NCBI RefSeq assembly: GCF_900114535.1
Contig: NZ_FOTK01000003.1
Span: 124,001-188,000 of the forward strand
Direction of reading: 5' to 3'
DNA length: 64,000 bases
Source: Methylobacterium pseudosasicola
GTDB lineage: Bacteria > Pseudomonadota > Alphaproteobacteria > Rhizobiales > Beijerinckiaceae
Below are positions 28,515 to 38,996 of this stretch, piece by piece. Below the pieces are notes generated by a model. That model saw only the letters and a program-made list of their open reading frames with translations. It was not told the origin of the DNA and did no database searches. Numbering within the stretch: the first letter of the stretch is position 1; each line of letters opens with the position of its first letter. A program made the position numbers and the translations under genes.

Positions 28515-29341
28515 CGGCGGCCCCCGACGTGACGCGGATGCCCGCCTCCCTGGTCCTCGCCGGGGCCGGCAAGATGGGCGGCGCGATGCTGGCGGGTTGG
28601 CTCGATGCGGGCCTCGATCCCCATTCCACCACGATCATCGACCCGGTGCCGGCCCGCGCGATCGTCGATCTCTGCACGCAGTGCGGCATCCGGCTCAACC
28701 CGACGAATCCCGTGCCCGGGGCGGTGCTGGTCCTGGCGATCAAGCCGCAGGGCCTGGAAGCGGCCGCTCCCGGACTCGACCGGCTGGTCGGCCGCGACAC
28801 GCTCCTCGTCTCGATCCTGGCGGGCAAGACCATCGCGGACCTGCGCACCCGGCTGCCCCGGGCGCGGGCCGTGGTCCGGGCCATGCCCAACCTGCCGGCC
28901 AGCATCGGCCGGGGCGCCACCGGCGCGTGTGCGAGCCCAGAGGTGACCCCGGCTCAGCGCGACGCGGCCGACGCCCTGTTCTCCGCCAACGGTACCGTGG
29001 CCTGGCTCGCCGACGAGGCGCAGATCGATGCCGTGACCGCCGTCTCGGGCTCCGGACCGGCCTATGTCTTCCTCCTGGTCGAGGCCCTGGCCGAGGCCGG
29101 GATCGCCGCCGGGCTCGATCCGGACGTGGCGCGCACGCTGGCGCGGGCCACAATCTCGGGCGCCGGCGCACTCCTCGAGGCGAGCCCCGAAGAAGCGGCC
29201 GATTTGCGCCGCAACGTCACCTCCCCGGGCGGCACCACCGCGGCGGCCCTCGACGTGCTGATGCGCCCGGACGGCTTGGCGCCGCTCCTGCGCGAGGCCG
29301 TGGCGGCGGCCAAAAGCCGGGCGGCCGAGCTCGCGGGCTGA
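28511..29341 (+). CDS. proC: Pyrroline-5-carboxylate reductase
   Basis: Final enzyme of proline synthesis: reduces 1-pyrroline-5-carboxylate with NAD(P)H. 276 residues. The Rossmann motif is LVLAGAGKMGGAMLAGWL; later blocks are VLVLAIKPQGL, VVRAMPNLPASIGRGATG, the signature VSGSGPAYVFLLVEAL and the end NVTSPGGTTAAALDVL. Start is the GTG at 28511, overlapping the ybjN stop by four bases; an ATG at 28538 is the alternative and would remove nine residues before the nucleotide-binding strand. Confidence 0.95.
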   Translation: MTAAPDVTRMPASLVLAGAGKMGGAMLAGWLDAGLDPHSTTIIDPVPARAIVDLCTQCGIRLNPTNPVPGAVLVLAIKPQGLEAAAPGLDRLVGRDTLLVSILAGKTIADLRTRLPRARAVVRAMPNLPASIGRGATGACASPEVTPAQRDAADALFSANGTVAWLADEAQIDAVTAVSGSGPAYVFLLVEALAEAGIAAGLDPDVARTLARATISGAGALLEASPEEAADLRRNVTSPGGTTAAALDVLMRPDGLAPLLREAVAAAKSRAAELAG

Positions 29342-29435
29342 CATCCGTGCGGCATCGCCGCGCGACGGGTCTGCCCATCGCCGCCGCTATCCCTACATGA
29401 GGCGCGGACGACCGACAGGAGCGGGCGACAGACCC

Positions 29436-30242
29436 ATGACCGAGAACAGAGCCCCGTCGAAGCGCACCCGCAAGGCCGCAGGTGCCGTGCCGGATGACGC
29501 GATCCAGGCCGGCACGGCGCAAGAAGGTCCGGCGCAAGAAGGCCCGGCACAGGCCGAGAGCCCGCCGAAGCTGCCGCCCCGCGAGGCCGCGGTCGAGGCG
29601 CTGATGCGGCTCGCCGCCGAGCAGCCCTGGAACGACATCGAGATCGGCGACATCGCCCGGGAGGCCGGGCTGACGCTGGCCGAGTTGCGCGACCTGTTCC
29701 CCTCCAAGGGCGCGGTGCTCGGCGGCCTCACCCGGATCATCGACCGCAAGGTGCTGGAGGGCGACAGCGCCGGCCTCGAAGAGGAGCCGACCCGCGAGCG
29801 CCTGTTCGACGTGCTGATGCGCCGGCTCGACGCGATGACCCCCTACAAGCCGGCCCTGCGCCGGATCGCCTACGCGTTGCGCGGCGACCCGCTGTCGATG
29901 CTGGCCTTGAACGGCGTGATGCTGAATTCCCACCGCTACATGCTGGCGGCGGCCGGGATCGACACCGAGGGGCCGCTAGGCCAGCTCAAGCTCCAGGGCG
30001 TGGTGATCGCCTTCACCCGCGTCACCCAGGTCTGGCTCGACGACGACGACCCGGCGCTTGCCCGGACCATGGCCAAACTCGACAAGGAGATCCGCAGCGG
30101 CGAGCGCCTCATGGAGCGCGCCGAGGACGCCCGGCGGCTCACCGCGCCGCTGCGCGCCCTCGGCCGCTCGCTCCTCGACCGCCGCCCACGCAGACGCAGC
30201 GCACCGGACGGCGACGAGACCGACCCCGCGGCGGCGATCTAA
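29436..30242 (+). CDS. TetR-family transcriptional regulator
   Basis: A 268-residue protein. After a disordered Ala/Pro/Gln segment comes a TetR-type DNA-binding domain: EAAVEALMRLAAEQPWNDIE, IGDIAREAGLTLAELRDLFP and KGAVLGGLTRIIDRKV. The ligand domain includes RLFDVLMRRLDAMTPYKPAL and VVIAFTRVTQVWLDDDDPAL, resembling the alphaproteobacterial COQ9-like TetR group. The ATG at 29436 is used; an ATG at 29397 is possible. It lies 94 bp after proC on the same strand and ends in an Arg-rich tail. The target and ligand are unknown. Confidence 0.82.
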   Translation: MTENRAPSKRTRKAAGAVPDDAIQAGTAQEGPAQEGPAQAESPPKLPPREAAVEALMRLAAEQPWNDIEIGDIAREAGLTLAELRDLFPSKGAVLGGLTRIIDRKVLEGDSAGLEEEPTRERLFDVLMRRLDAMTPYKPALRRIAYALRGDPLSMLALNGVMLNSHRYMLAAAGIDTEGPLGQLKLQGVVIAFTRVTQVWLDDDDPALARTMAKLDKEIRSGERLMERAEDARRLTAPLRALGRSLLDRRPRRRSAPDGDETDPAAAI

Positions 30243-30268
30243 TCGCTGTCAGGGCGTTGGGCCACGCT

Positions 30269-32272
30269 TCAGGCCGCCTGGATATCCCGCAGGAAGCCGT
30301 CGACCTCCTGCCGGACTTTCTGGGATTGCGTCGCCAGCTGGGAGGCCGCGTTCAGCACCTGCGTGGCGGCGCTGCCAGTCTCGCTGGACGAGGCGAGAAC
30401 TTGGGCGACGTTGGCGGACACGTCCCGGGTGCCCCGGGCCGCCTCGCCGGCGTTGCGTGAGATCTCGCTGGTCGCCGCCGTCTGTTGCACCACCGTCGAG
30501 GCGATCGAGCCGCTGATCTCGTTCACCGCCGCGATCGTGCGGGCGATCTGCTCGATCGCCTCCGCGGCTTGGCCGGTGGCCGCCTGGATGGCTGCGATCT
30601 GGCCGCCGATCTCTTCCGTGGCCCGGGCCGTCTGACCGGCGAGCTCCTTCACCTCGGACGCCACCACCGCGAAGCCCTTTCCTGCTTCACCGGCGCGCGC
30701 GGCCTCGATGGTGGCGTTGAGCGCCAGCAGATTGGTCTGGCCGGCGATGCCTGAGATCGTCGTCACCGCCGCGCCGATCTGATCGGAGGCGAGCCGCAGG
30801 CTGGCCATGGCGGCGTTGGTCGCCTCGGCCTCGTGGCTGGCGTGTCCGACGACCTCGTTGGAGCGGATCACCTGCCGCTCAATCTCCTGCAGCGACGACA
30901 CCATCTCCTCGGCCGCCGCCGCCACGGTCTGGACGTTGGTCGAGGCCTGCTCGGCTGCGGCGCTGGAGGCGACCGCCTGGTTATTGGTGTCGTCGGCGAC
31001 CTGGGTCATCGAGCGCGCCGTCGCGTCGAGTTCGGTGGCGGCCCCGGTGACGACCTCAAGAGAGGCCGCGACGTTCTGCTGGAAGGTACGGACCAGCTGG
31101 TCGACGCGCTCGGCCCGGCTTCGGCGGGCGGCCTGCTCGGCGGCCTGGGCGGCCTCCAGCTCGGCCCGGGCGATGGCGTTCTGGCGAAAGACGTCCACCG
31201 CCTCGGCCATCTCGCGCATCTCGTCGCGCACCTCGGGTACCGGAACCGCGATCGTGGTGTCGCCCTCGGCCAGGCGCTTCATCGCGTTCGTCGTGCCGAT
31301 GATGGGCCGGATGATGCTGCGGGCAATCAGGAAGGCCAGCAGACCGCCGAGGATGACGGCCAGGCCGATCATCGCGACCTGCACCCGCTCGACACGCGCC
31401 ACCGTGGACGCCGTCGCGGCCGACATGTCGGCGACGATGGTCAGAACCTTCTCGCGCACCGTCGCGGTGGTACGCTCGATCGTGTCGGAGAGCGGCTTGA
31501 TCCCCGCCTCCAGAACCGCCTTCGACGCGCCGAACGCTTTGTCATACGTTCCGATATCGTGGGCATAGGCGTCCAGCGCCTCGCCGACGACCTTGACCGG
31601 CTCTGCGAAGGTCGCACCGCCCTCGCCCTTCCGGAACGCGTCGAGGGCCGTGCGGGCCCGGTCGATGCTGGGCGGGAACGCCGCACGATCTTCTGCCCCC
31701 ATCCGGATCGTCAGGCGTGCGGCGGCGAGCCGGGCATGCAGCATGGCGTTCTCGATGACCTGGGCGCGGAAGAGGAGTCCGTCGTCGGCGCGGGCCCGCA
31801 CGCCAGCGATCAGGGCCTCCGTCGCGCGAGTCAGCCCGTCGCCGGCCTTGAACATGTCCGTCTTGGCTCGGCCCAGGTCGCCGGCCGCCGCCGTGAGACG
31901 CTCCAGCTCCGGCTTCAGAGCCCGGGCGTTGTCCCGCATGTCTTGGTAGAGCTTGCGCCGATCATCGCTCAGTGCGCGCGCGACATACGAGTCGCTCATC
32001 TCCTCGATCACGGCCCGCGTCTGCTCCATCTCGACGATCTGCTTGGGATCCGGATCGAGGCGGTAGTATTCGGCCGCCGCCGTCAGGCGAGCCGCCAGGT
32101 TGCTGATCGTGAGGATCGCCCGCGCGCTCGATTCGAAGCGGGAGCGCAGCGCGTATTGCTCGTTGAGAACGCTCTGCTGGTAGAGCGAGAACACGCCGAT
32201 GCTGGCGGCAATCAGCACGAGCAGGGCGAAGCCGGCATAGAGCCGGTAGCGAATTCCCAGTTTCACGGACAT
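30269..32272 (-). CDS. Methyl-accepting chemotaxis protein, second class
   Basis: Transmembrane chemoreceptor of 667 residues. First membrane helix at about 8-30, a long helical periplasmic sensor, second helix ([20 protein letters not shown], about 310-330), HAMP ([20 protein letters not shown]), a coil, then the signalling domain with [20 protein letters not shown] and [20 protein letters not shown]. The tip and flanking sequence differ from the three MCPs at the left edge, so it belongs to another receptor class. Start at the ATG at 32272. It is convergent with the TetR gene and monocistronic as far as seen. Confidence 0.95.
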   Translation of the reverse strand: MSVKLGIRYRLYAGFALLVLIAASIGVFSLYQQSVLNEQYALRSRFESSARAILTISNLAARLTAAAEYYRLDPDPKQIVEMEQTRAVIEEMSDSYVARALSDDRRKLYQDMRDNARALKPELERLTAAAGDLGRAKTDMFKAGDGLTRATEALIAGVRARADDGLLFRAQVIENAMLHARLAAARLTIRMGAEDRAAFPPSIDRARTALDAFRKGEGGATFAEPVKVVGEALDAYAHDIGTYDKAFGASKAVLEAGIKPLSDTIERTTATVREKVLTIVADMSAATASTVARVERVQVAMIGLAVILGGLLAFLIARSIIRPIIGTTNAMKRLAEGDTTIAVPVPEVRDEMREMAEAVDVFRQNAIARAELEAAQAAEQAARRSRAERVDQLVRTFQQNVAASLEVVTGAATELDATARSMTQVADDTNNQAVASSAAAEQASTNVQTVAAAAEEMVSSLQEIERQVIRSNEVVGHASHEAEATNAAMASLRLASDQIGAAVTTISGIAGQTNLLALNATIEAARAGEAGKGFAVVASEVKELAGQTARATEEIGGQIAAIQAATGQAAEAIEQIARTIAAVNEISGSIASTVVQQTAATSEISRNAGEAARGTRDVSANVAQVLASSSETGSAATQVLNAASQLATQSQKVRQEVDGFLRDIQAA

Positions 32273-32676
32273 CTGACTCGTACAAGGCCGTGCCGTCGAC
32301 AGGCACATCGCCTTTAGAAATCCGCTGGATGACGCCGATATGTCAACACGCGATCAGTTTTGCGAAGTATGCTTTTCGAAAACAAGCTTTCGATCAAGAT
32401 CTATAGCGACGATGATGCGACGATGAACTGGCTCGAGAGCGGCACATGAACACCCGCCCAGGCCAGAACACTTGATCGCGACGATGAGATCTCGATCCCC
32501 CGCCTGCGGCGCGGCGGCGTGGGTCCGGCGGCTTCGGTCGAGACGGCTGCGGCTCGACCGATGCCCCAGCCCTGCCCCTCGGCCTGAGCTGCTGCGCAGC
32601 GGCCACAGATGCGAGGATGGGAAAGACTCGTTCCACAGGCTCTCAAGCCGCCGCCTCTGGCCCGGCAGAAAAATCC
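32273..32676. other. Intergenic region between MCP and receiver-like gene
   Basis: About 404 bp between two minus-strand genes. No supported gene. A perfect 10-bp palindrome TTTTCGAAAA lies at 32373-32382, roughly 100 bp upstream of the MCP start, in a short AT-rich patch (32340-32410) that probably includes its promoter. Confidence 0.4.
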
Positions 32677-33114
32677 TCAGGCCACGCGATTCGCCAGCGC
32701 TTCGCGCATCAGGGTCGCGACCATGCCGGTCTGGAACTGCTCGCGCTGGATGAACAGCGCGTCCGGGACCAGCACCGAGGCTTCCTGCTCCGGCGGGTCG
32801 AACGGATCGCTGGAGAGGACGATGCGCAGGCCCGGGCGCAGGGCTCGTGCCTCGACGGCGAGCTGCGCGCAGCACAGGCTGCCGCCTTGCAGCGCAGCAT
32901 CCACCACCATCACGTCTACGGGCAGCCCAAGCGCCAGGACCGTCATGGCGTCGACGCCCCGGTCGCAGGCGGTCACCTGATAGCCCAGCATCCGGATCTC
33001 AGCAGAGAGATCGTCGCGCCAGCGCTTGTGGCGGCCGACGACCAGCACCTGGATCCGGTAGCAGACGCCCTGGGGCAATGTGCTGGAGGCCGTCTCGACG
33101 TCGGTTGTGGGCAT
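32677..33114 (-). CDS. Degenerate receiver-domain protein
   Basis: A 145-residue protein with the receiver fold but incomplete chemistry. The strand [16 protein letters not shown] corresponds to the beginning of a receiver; the two acidic metal ligands are replaced by Gly-Arg. Asp72 ([11 protein letters not shown]) occupies the phosphoacceptor position and VLSS resembles the Ser/Thr strand, but the conserved Lys near the end is absent (LFIQREQF). Start at the ATG at 33114; an in-frame extension to 33267 is low-quality. It lies upstream of an MCP gene on the same strand, 404 bp away. Phosphorylation-independent signalling is possible. Confidence 0.65.
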   Translation of the reverse strand: MPTTDVETASSTLPQGVCYRIQVLVVGRHKRWRDDLSAEIRMLGYQVTACDRGVDAMTVLALGLPVDVMVVDAALQGGSLCCAQLAVEARALRPGLRIVLSSDPFDPPEQEASVLVPDALFIQREQFQTGMVATLMREALANRVA

Positions 33115-33344
33115 GGTCCGCACTCGACTTCGCTCTGGCTTTGCGATGCAGCATGCTATTCCGGGAAGCAAGGCTCGCGCAAGCCCGGCGCCGCGAAGAC
33201 GCCGCATTCCGCGCCGCTCTTGCCCAAAGCGCATGCAGCCTCGCACATGAGCAGAGCGTGGGCGCACGGTTGACGGCGCCGGGGTCGCGCGGGCAACACC
33301 GGGCCGCCGCGGGAGGCCCCGCGCGCTGCCGGAGCTTTCAGCCG

Positions 33345-34595
33345 ATGTCGTCCGCGAAATCCCCGCCCGTCTCCCCGCTGGCGCCGAGCGCGGTGCCGGA
33401 GCTGCCGCCGCTCCCGGGGGTCCGAATCGCCACCGCCCAGGCCGGCATCCGCTACAGCGGCCGGACCGATGTGCTCTATGTCGATCTCGCCCCGGGCACC
33501 CGGGCGGCCGGCGTGTTCACCCGCTCGAAATGCCCCTCGGCACCGGTGGATTGGTGCCGCGAGGCCCTGGCGCATGGCGGAGCCCGGGCCGTGGTGGTCA
33601 ATTCCGGCAACGCCAACGCCTTCACGGGCCGGCTCGGACGGGAGGCCGTCGCCAAGACCGTGCAGATCGCCGCGCAGGCAGCCGGCTGCAGCGACCGGGA
33701 GGTCTACGTCGCCTCCACCGGGGTGATCGGCGAGCCGCTGCCGGCCGAGCGATTCGAGGGCGTTCTGGCCGATTGCGCCGCCCGCGCAACGGACGGGCCT
33801 TCCGCCTGGGCCGAGGCCGCCCGGGCGATCATGACCACCGACACCTTCCCCAAGCTCGCGACTCGCACCGCCGAGATCGACGGCGTGCGCGTCACCATCA
33901 ACGGCATCGCCAAGGGTGCCGGCATGATCGCCCCCGACATGGCGACGATGCTGGCCTTCGTGTTCACCGACGCCGCTCTGCCCCAGGCGGCGCTCCAGGC
34001 CCTGCTCACGGCCGGCACCAAGACCAGCTTCAACTGCGTGACGGTGGACGGCGACACCTCGACCTCCGACACCCTGCTGCTGTTCGCCACCGCCAAGGCC
34101 GGCAATGCCGAGATCGCCGACGCGGCCGACCCGCGTCTGGCCGGCTTCACGGCGGCACTCGACAGCCTGCTGATCGAGCTGGCCCAGCTCGTCGCCAAGG
34201 ACGGCGAGGGCGCGCGCAAGTTCGTCACCGTCCGGGTCACCGGCGCCGAGAGCGACGCCTCCGCCCACAAGATCGCCATGTCGATCGCCAACTCGCCGCT
34301 GGTGAAGACCGCGGTGGCCGGCGAGGACGCCAATTGGGGCCGGGTGGTGATGGCGGTGGGCAAGGCCGGCGAGCCCGCCGACCGGGACCGCCTGGCGATC
34401 TGGTTCGGCGACGTGCGCGTGGCCGTCCAGGGCGCCCGCGATCCGGATTACAGCGAGGACGCCACCAGCGCGGTGATGCGCGAGCCGGAGATCGAGATCC
34501 GGGTCGATCTCGGCCTGGGCGCGGGTCAGGCCCGCGTCTGGACCTGCGACCTGACCAAGGCCTACATCGAGATCAACGGGGATTACCGCTCGTGA
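33345..34595 (+). CDS. argJ: Bifunctional ornithine acetyltransferase/N-acetylglutamate synthase
   Basis: ArgJ recycles acetyl groups in arginine synthesis. The 416-residue precursor self-cleaves before a threonine; here Thr201 in [18 protein letters not shown], giving alpha and beta chains. Other blocks: [33 protein letters not shown] and [16 protein letters not shown]. Start at the ATG at 33345 with GGAG ten bases upstream. It is the first gene of a tightly coupled trio: its stop overlaps the GTG of the SIMPL gene. Full length and intact. Confidence 0.97.
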   Translation: MSSAKSPPVSPLAPSAVPELPPLPGVRIATAQAGIRYSGRTDVLYVDLAPGTRAAGVFTRSKCPSAPVDWCREALAHGGARAVVVNSGNANAFTGRLGREAVAKTVQIAAQAAGCSDREVYVASTGVIGEPLPAERFEGVLADCAARATDGPSAWAEAARAIMTTDTFPKLATRTAEIDGVRVTINGIAKGAGMIAPDMATMLAFVFTDAALPQAALQALLTAGTKTSFNCVTVDGDTSTSDTLLLFATAKAGNAEIADAADPRLAGFTAALDSLLIELAQLVAKDGEGARKFVTVRVTGAESDASAHKIAMSIANSPLVKTAVAGEDANWGRVVMAVGKAGEPADRDRLAIWFGDVRVAVQGARDPDYSEDATSAVMREPEIEIRVDLGLGAGQARVWTCDLTKAYIEINGDYRS

Positions 34596-35308
34596 GGGCC
34601 GGTCTCGCCGGGCTGCTCCTGCTGGCGCTGCTGCCCGCCGGGGCGCAGGCCGACGATTCGGAGTGCAAGCGGCGTATCAGCGTCGTCGGGCGCGCCGCGG
34701 AGACGCGGGCGCCGGACTTCGCCGAAATCACCGTCGGGATCGAGGCCCGGGGCGCGACCCCGGCCGCGGCCCTCGACGCCGCCTCGAAGGCGGTGGCCGG
34801 GGTCTCGGCCCAGGCGCGCGCTTTGGGTGTGCCGCCCGCCGATATCGGCACCGCCGCGGTGACGCTCCAGGCTGGCTCGCGCAGCGTGACCCGTCCGGGG
34901 GGCTTGGTCACCGAGGAGCCCGACGGCTACCGGGCCGGCAACCTCGTGACCGTCCGCCTCGCCGACATGGACCGCCTCGGCGACCTGCTGCGCCAGGCCC
35001 TCGATTCGGGCGCGAACCGGATCGACGGGGTCAGCTTCGGCCTGCGCGATCCCGACAAGGCCGAGGCGGCCCTCCAGGTCGCGGCGGCCCGCGATGCCCG
35101 GACCCGGGCCGAGGCCCTGGCCGAGGCATTGGGCGCCAAGCTCGGGCCGCTCTGCACCCTGGGCAACACCGGCGCCCCGGCGCCGTACCCGATCCAGAAT
35201 CGCGCCCTCGCGGCCCCGATGGCGGCGAAAGGCCGGCGCGTTCCGATCGAGGCCGGCACGATCCAGCTCGCCTCCGAGGTCTCGGCCACCTTCGCAGTGG
35301 CGCCGTGA
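34592..35308 (+). CDS. Secreted SIMPL-domain (DUF541) protein
   Basis: A 238-residue exported protein. A signal peptide ([19 protein letters not shown]) precedes the SIMPL domain: [20 protein letters not shown], then [20 protein letters not shown] and [20 protein letters not shown], ending in a strand [13 protein letters not shown] (DUF541) proteins are periplasmic or outer-membrane associated and mostly uncharacterised. The GTG start at 34592 overlaps the argJ stop, and its own stop overlaps the mutT start, so it is translationally coupled at both ends. Confidence 0.9.
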   Translation: MRAGLAGLLLLALLPAGAQADDSECKRRISVVGRAAETRAPDFAEITVGIEARGATPAAALDAASKAVAGVSAQARALGVPPADIGTAAVTLQAGSRSVTRPGGLVTEEPDGYRAGNLVTVRLADMDRLGDLLRQALDSGANRIDGVSFGLRDPDKAEAALQVAAARDARTRAEALAEALGAKLGPLCTLGNTGAPAPYPIQNRALAAPMAAKGRRVPIEAGTIQLASEVSATFAVAP

Positions 35309-35733
35309 GCGGGCCCGAGACACCTGCCCTGCGCCTGTTGCTCGTGGTCGCCGTGGCGCTGGTCGACGTCGACGGCCGGGTGCTGGTGAGCGAGCGTCCG
35401 GCGGGCAAGCAGCTCGCCGGCCTGTGGGAATTCCCCGGCGGCAAGGTCGAGGCCGGCGAGCGCCCGGAGGAGACCCTGATCCGGGAGCTGTCCGAGGAGC
35501 TCGGCATCCGGGTCGAGGAGCCGTGCCTGGCGCCGCTGACCTTCGCCAGCCACGCCTATCCGGACTTCCACCTGCTGATGCCGCTCTATGTCTGCCGGCG
35601 CTGGTCGGGCACGCCCCGCCCGATGGAGGGCCAGGCGCTCAAATGGGTCCGCCCAAAAGCCCTGCGCGACCTCGCCATGCCCCCCGCGGACGCGCCGCTG
35701 ATCCCGTTTTTGGTGGAGCTTCTGGGGAGCTGA
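35305..35733 (+). CDS. mutT: 8-oxo-dGTP diphosphatase, MutT-type Nudix hydrolase
   Basis: MutT removes oxidised dGTP from the nucleotide pool. 142 residues with a complete Nudix box, GGKVEAGERPEETLIRELSE followed by ELGI, preceded by the MutT hallmark LAGLWEFPG. The GTG start at 35305 overlaps the SIMPL gene stop by four bases. It closes the argJ-SIMPL-mutT operon and is convergent with the oxidoreductase gene 38 bp away. Confidence 0.94.
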   Translation: MSGPETPALRLLLVVAVALVDVDGRVLVSERPAGKQLAGLWEFPGGKVEAGERPEETLIRELSEELGIRVEEPCLAPLTFASHAYPDFHLLMPLYVCRRWSGTPRPMEGQALKWVRPKALRDLAMPPADAPLIPFLVELLGS

Positions 35734-35771
35734 GGCGGGCTCGCGATGACGCGCAGGACGCGCCGAACCCT

Positions 35772-36749
35772 TCAAAGCGTAAGAATCCCCTCCACCACCT
35801 CCTGCACGGCGAGCGCTTCGGCGAAGGTAGCGAGGTGGTGGGGTTCGCCCCGGGTCATCCGGACGACGCCGTCGAGCTGGCGGCGCAGGGCGATCGGGCG
35901 GGCCTGGGCGTTGGGCAGCGCGTCGGGGCCCGGGGTGAAGCGGCCGTCCGGACCAAGGCGCTCGGCGATGGCCCAGTCGCGCAGGCGGATTGCGCCGGCC
36001 TCACCCTCAAACGTCCAGGTGTTGTGGTCGTCCTCCGGGACGCCGCCGACCCGGCCGGTCAGGGTCACGGGGATGCCGCCGGCGTTCAGCGTCACGTCGA
36101 TCGACCGCTCGGAGCGGCCGGCCTCCGGGAAATCCACCCGGCCGGCGAGCCAGTCCAGCGGCCCGAGCAGGCGGCGGGCGAGGAACAGGAAGTGCGAGAC
36201 GACCTCGCGGGTGAAGCCGCCCTCGGCCCGGGCGTCGAGCCAGCGCGCCGCATCGGCCTGCCAGGGGCGCGGCCAGCGGGCGAAGGCCACCGCGATGGTG
36301 AGCCGCCGGGGCGTCCCGACCGCGCCCTCGGCGATCCAGCGCTCCAGCGCCGCGACGCCCGGCGACGAGGCGAACGGAAAATTCACCGCGCCGGACGCCC
36401 CGGCCTCGGCCACGAAGGCCCGGGCCTCGGCGCGATCGATCGCCAGGGGTTTTTCGCAGAACACGGTCCGGCCGGCGGCGAGCGCGGCGCGGGCGTAGCC
36501 GAGATGCGAGGCCGGCGGCGAGGCGACGTAGACGCAGGCGCTCGCGGCCACCACGGCGGCGGCGTCCGAGACGCGCGGCACCGTCGGGAAGGCGGCGCCG
36601 ATCCGGTCGAGCGCCGCCGGAGCCGGATCCCACAAGGCGGCGACCCGCACCGGTGAATCCGGCGCCCCGTGGATCGCGCCGATCAGGCGCTCGCCCATGA
36701 TGCCGGCGCCGATGATCCCGAGGGCGAGCCGATCGTCGGTGGTTGTCAT
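35772..36749 (-). CDS. Gfo/Idh/MocA-family oxidoreductase
   Basis: NAD(P)-dependent dehydrogenase of 325 residues. The N-terminal Rossmann motif is LGIIGAGIMGERLI; the family's catalytic signature appears as VFCEKPLAIDRAEARAFV. The C-terminal sheet domain includes REVVSHFLFLARRLLG. Substrate (sugar, inositol or related) cannot be inferred. It is the last gene on the minus strand of a cluster that begins with the ring-cleaving dioxygenase and lies 88 bp after the haloperoxidase-like gene. Confidence 0.88.
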   Translation of the reverse strand: MTTTDDRLALGIIGAGIMGERLIGAIHGAPDSPVRVAALWDPAPAALDRIGAAFPTVPRVSDAAAVVAASACVYVASPPASHLGYARAALAAGRTVFCEKPLAIDRAEARAFVAEAGASGAVNFPFASSPGVAALERWIAEGAVGTPRRLTIAVAFARWPRPWQADAARWLDARAEGGFTREVVSHFLFLARRLLGPLDWLAGRVDFPEAGRSERSIDVTLNAGGIPVTLTGRVGGVPEDDHNTWTFEGEAGAIRLRDWAIAERLGPDGRFTPGPDALPNAQARPIALRRQLDGVVRMTRGEPHHLATFAEALAVQEVVEGILTL

Positions 36750-36837
36750 GCCGGATCCCGTGTGCTGGCAGGCCCCGCTGGGCCGCCCGCCGCAGCCTTA
36801 CGGGATAGGGACCGAGGCGGGAAAGGCTGCCGCACGC

Positions 36838-37659
36838 TCAACCCTGGATGAAGGCGAGCAGGTCGGCGTTGAGCCGGTCCTTGTGGGTGGTCGCAAGGCC
36901 GTGGGGAGCGCCGGCATATTCCGTCAGCGTCGCGGTCGGCACGAGCTTGGCGGCGGCGCGGGCCGAGGCGTCGATCGGCACGATCTGGTCGTCGTCCCCG
37001 TGGATGATCAGGGTCGGCACGGTGAGGCGCGTCAGATCCTCGGTGAAATCCGTCTCCGAAAAGGCGGCGACGCAATCGTAGGCGTTCTTCAGGCCGGTCA
37101 TCATGCCCTGCAGCCAGAACGTGTCGCGCAGGCCCTGGCTCACCGCGGCGCCGGGACGGTTGGCGCCGTAGAACGGGCCGCTCAAATCCTGGAAGAACTG
37201 CGCGCGGTCGCGCAGGACCGAGGCGCGGATGTCGTCGAACACCGCCATCGGCAGGCCGCCCGGGTTGGACGGGGTCTTGACCATCTGGGGCGTCACAGCG
37301 CCGACCAGCACCGCCTTGGCGACCCGCTGCGTGCCGTGCCGGCCGATGGTGCGGGCGACCTCGCCGCCGCCGGTGGAATGGCCGACCAGCACGGCGTCCC
37401 GCAGGTCGAGTTCGGCGATCAACCCGGCGAGATCGTCCGCATAGGTGTCCATGTCGTTGCCGGTCCAGGGCTGGCCGGAGCGGCCGTGCCCGCGCCGGTC
37501 ATGGGCGATCACCCGGTAGCCGTTCTGGGCCAGGAACAGCATCTGGTCCTCCCAGGCGTCGCCGTTGAGCGGCCAGCCGTGGCTGAACACCACCGGCTTC
37601 CCGCTGCCCCAGTCCTTGAAATAGATCGGCGTGCCGTCCTGGGTCGTGTGGGTTGGCAT
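36838..37659 (-). CDS. Alpha/beta hydrolase, non-heme chloroperoxidase type
   Basis: A 273-residue cofactor-free haloperoxidase/esterase-like hydrolase. Signature blocks: [38 protein letters not shown], the nucleophile elbow [13 protein letters not shown] (Ser), [14 protein letters not shown] (Asp) and [13 protein letters not shown] (His). The ATG at 37659 has AGGAG eight bases upstream. The true in vivo reaction is probably an esterase or perhydrolase. It lies 32 bp after the DoxX gene in the putative quinone-stress operon. Confidence 0.92.
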   Translation of the reverse strand: MPTHTTQDGTPIYFKDWGSGKPVVFSHGWPLNGDAWEDQMLFLAQNGYRVIAHDRRGHGRSGQPWTGNDMDTYADDLAGLIAELDLRDAVLVGHSTGGGEVARTIGRHGTQRVAKAVLVGAVTPQMVKTPSNPGGLPMAVFDDIRASVLRDRAQFFQDLSGPFYGANRPGAAVSQGLRDTFWLQGMMTGLKNAYDCVAAFSETDFTEDLTRLTVPTLIIHGDDDQIVPIDASARAAAKLVPTATLTEYAGAPHGLATTHKDRLNADLLAFIQG

Positions 37660-37691
37660 GATCCGCTCCTGTGGCTGGAGGTGTCGTCCGG

Positions 37692-38099
37692 TCAGGGCCG
37701 GCCTTGCCGCGCGTCGAGGCTGAACGGGCCGGCCCCGAAGGCTGCGACCTGAAGCAAGCCGCCCGCCAGGGCGAGGTTTTTGAGGAAATGGAACATCTGG
37801 TTCGGATCGGCCAGCGCGGTGTGGAAGGTCAGCGCTGTCGCCACCGCGAAGCCGGCGAGCCCCAAGGCGACGAGCCGGGTCCGGTAGCCGGCGATGAGCA
37901 GCAGGCCGCCGACGATCTCCACCAGCGCCGCCACGCCGAAGGAGATCTCCGGCAGCGGCAGGCCGGCCGCCCGGATGGTGGCGAGCGTCGCGGCCGGGGC
38001 GGCGAGCTTGCCGACCCCGCTCACCAGGAACAGCGCGCTCATCAGGACCCGGCCGGTCACGGGCAGAAGCGCCAGCGCGGGGGCGATCGAGGATGCCAT
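37692..38099 (-). CDS. DoxX-family membrane protein
   Basis: A 135-residue inner-membrane protein with four predicted helices: [20 protein letters not shown] with the typical SGVGKL motif, [40 protein letters not shown] and [17 protein letters not shown]. The [12 protein letters not shown] segment is diagnostic of DoxX/YphA proteins. Such genes accompany quinone- or electrophile-response operons, as here. Short gaps on both sides (32 and 36 bp) suggest co-transcription. Confidence 0.9.
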   Translation of the reverse strand: MASSIAPALALLPVTGRVLMSALFLVSGVGKLAAPAATLATIRAAGLPLPEISFGVAALVEIVGGLLLIAGYRTRLVALGLAGFAVATALTFHTALADPNQMFHFLKNLALAGGLLQVAAFGAGPFSLDARQGRP

Positions 38100-38135
38100 G
38101 GGGGGACTCCGATTCAGCAGGGAGAGGTTTGACGA

Positions 38136-38780
38136 TCAGGCCGCGTCCGGAAGGGCGAGGCCGCGGACCCAGTCGGTCGCGAGGCTGACATCGGCCTGCG
38201 ACAGGCCATGGCCGACAGGAAGAATCCGGTGGGTGACTGCGGCGCCGGCCGCGGTGAGCTGCTGGGCGAGACGGCTCGCATTCTCGGCCGGGACGATCGG
38301 GTCCATGGCGCCGGAGAGCATCAGCACCGGCTTGCCCGCGAGGTCGGCAGCGGGCGGCTCGGCCAGCGGCACCATCGGGCGGATCAGTACGGCGCCGGCC
38401 AGCACCTCCGGGTGCAGCATCAGCAGCGCGGCGGCGATGTTGGCGCCGTTCGAGAAGCCGAGCGCGAGCGGCGCGCCGATCCCGTAGCGTGCCCGGGCCG
38501 CGCCCACGAAAGCCGCGAGATCCGCGGTGCGGCGGCGCAGATCCGCCTCGTCGAACACGCCCTCGGCGAGGCGCCGGAAGAAGCGCGGCATGCCGTTCTC
38601 CGACACCGCCCCGCGGGGCGACAGCAGGGCAGCGCCCGGGGCGACGATCCGGCCGAGCGGCAGGAGATCGTGCTCGTTGCCGCCGGTGCCGTGCAGGAGC
38701 AGCAACGGCCGGGCGGCCGCGCCGGGCTCGAAACGGTGGATCAGGGTGAAAGCGTCTTGGGTGAGGGATTCCTGGGTCAT
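38136..38780 (-). CDS. MhqD-like carboxylesterase/hydrolase
   Basis: A 214-residue alpha/beta hydrolase of the phospholipase/carboxylesterase group. The oxyanion block is [19 protein letters not shown], the nucleophile Ser is in [15 protein letters not shown], followed by Asp in [13 protein letters not shown] and His in [11 protein letters not shown]. In Bacillus, MhqD is encoded with ring-cleaving dioxygenases and induced by quinones; the neighbours here are the same kinds of genes. A palindromic repeat fills the 216-bp gap to the dioxygenase gene upstream. Confidence 0.88.
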   Translation of the reverse strand: MTQESLTQDAFTLIHRFEPGAAARPLLLLHGTGGNEHDLLPLGRIVAPGAALLSPRGAVSENGMPRFFRRLAEGVFDEADLRRRTADLAAFVGAARARYGIGAPLALGFSNGANIAAALLMLHPEVLAGAVLIRPMVPLAEPPAADLAGKPVLMLSGAMDPIVPAENASRLAQQLTAAGAAVTHRILPVGHGLSQADVSLATDWVRGLALPDAA

Positions 38781-38856
38781 GGCGACCTCGCTGGTGGAAT
38801 GCTTGGGATCTTCGCCCTAATGGGCGGCGGACTGACTCATCTTCGACTGCATGAGG

Positions 38857-38977
38857 CGCGCTCTCCTCCCCCTTGCGGGGAGGAGTTGGAGGTGGGGGTG
38901 GCTCAGAAGGCACCGCTGCGCCTGATCCGGCGCCACCCCCACCCCTGCCCCCTCCCCGCAAGGGGGAGGGGAAAGCG
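38857..38977. repeat. Long palindromic intergenic repeat, family II, copy A
   Basis: CTCTCCTCCCCCTTGCGGGG through GGTGGGGGTGGCTCAGAAGG to CCCCGCAAGGGGGAGGGG: outer and inner arms are complementary and can form a long cruciform or RNA hairpin. The same element in reverse orientation occurs at 50649-50770. It separates the dioxygenase gene from the rest of its cluster and could attenuate or stabilise that transcript. Confidence 0.88.
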
Positions 38978-38996
38978 TCTTCTTCGGAGGCCTCGG

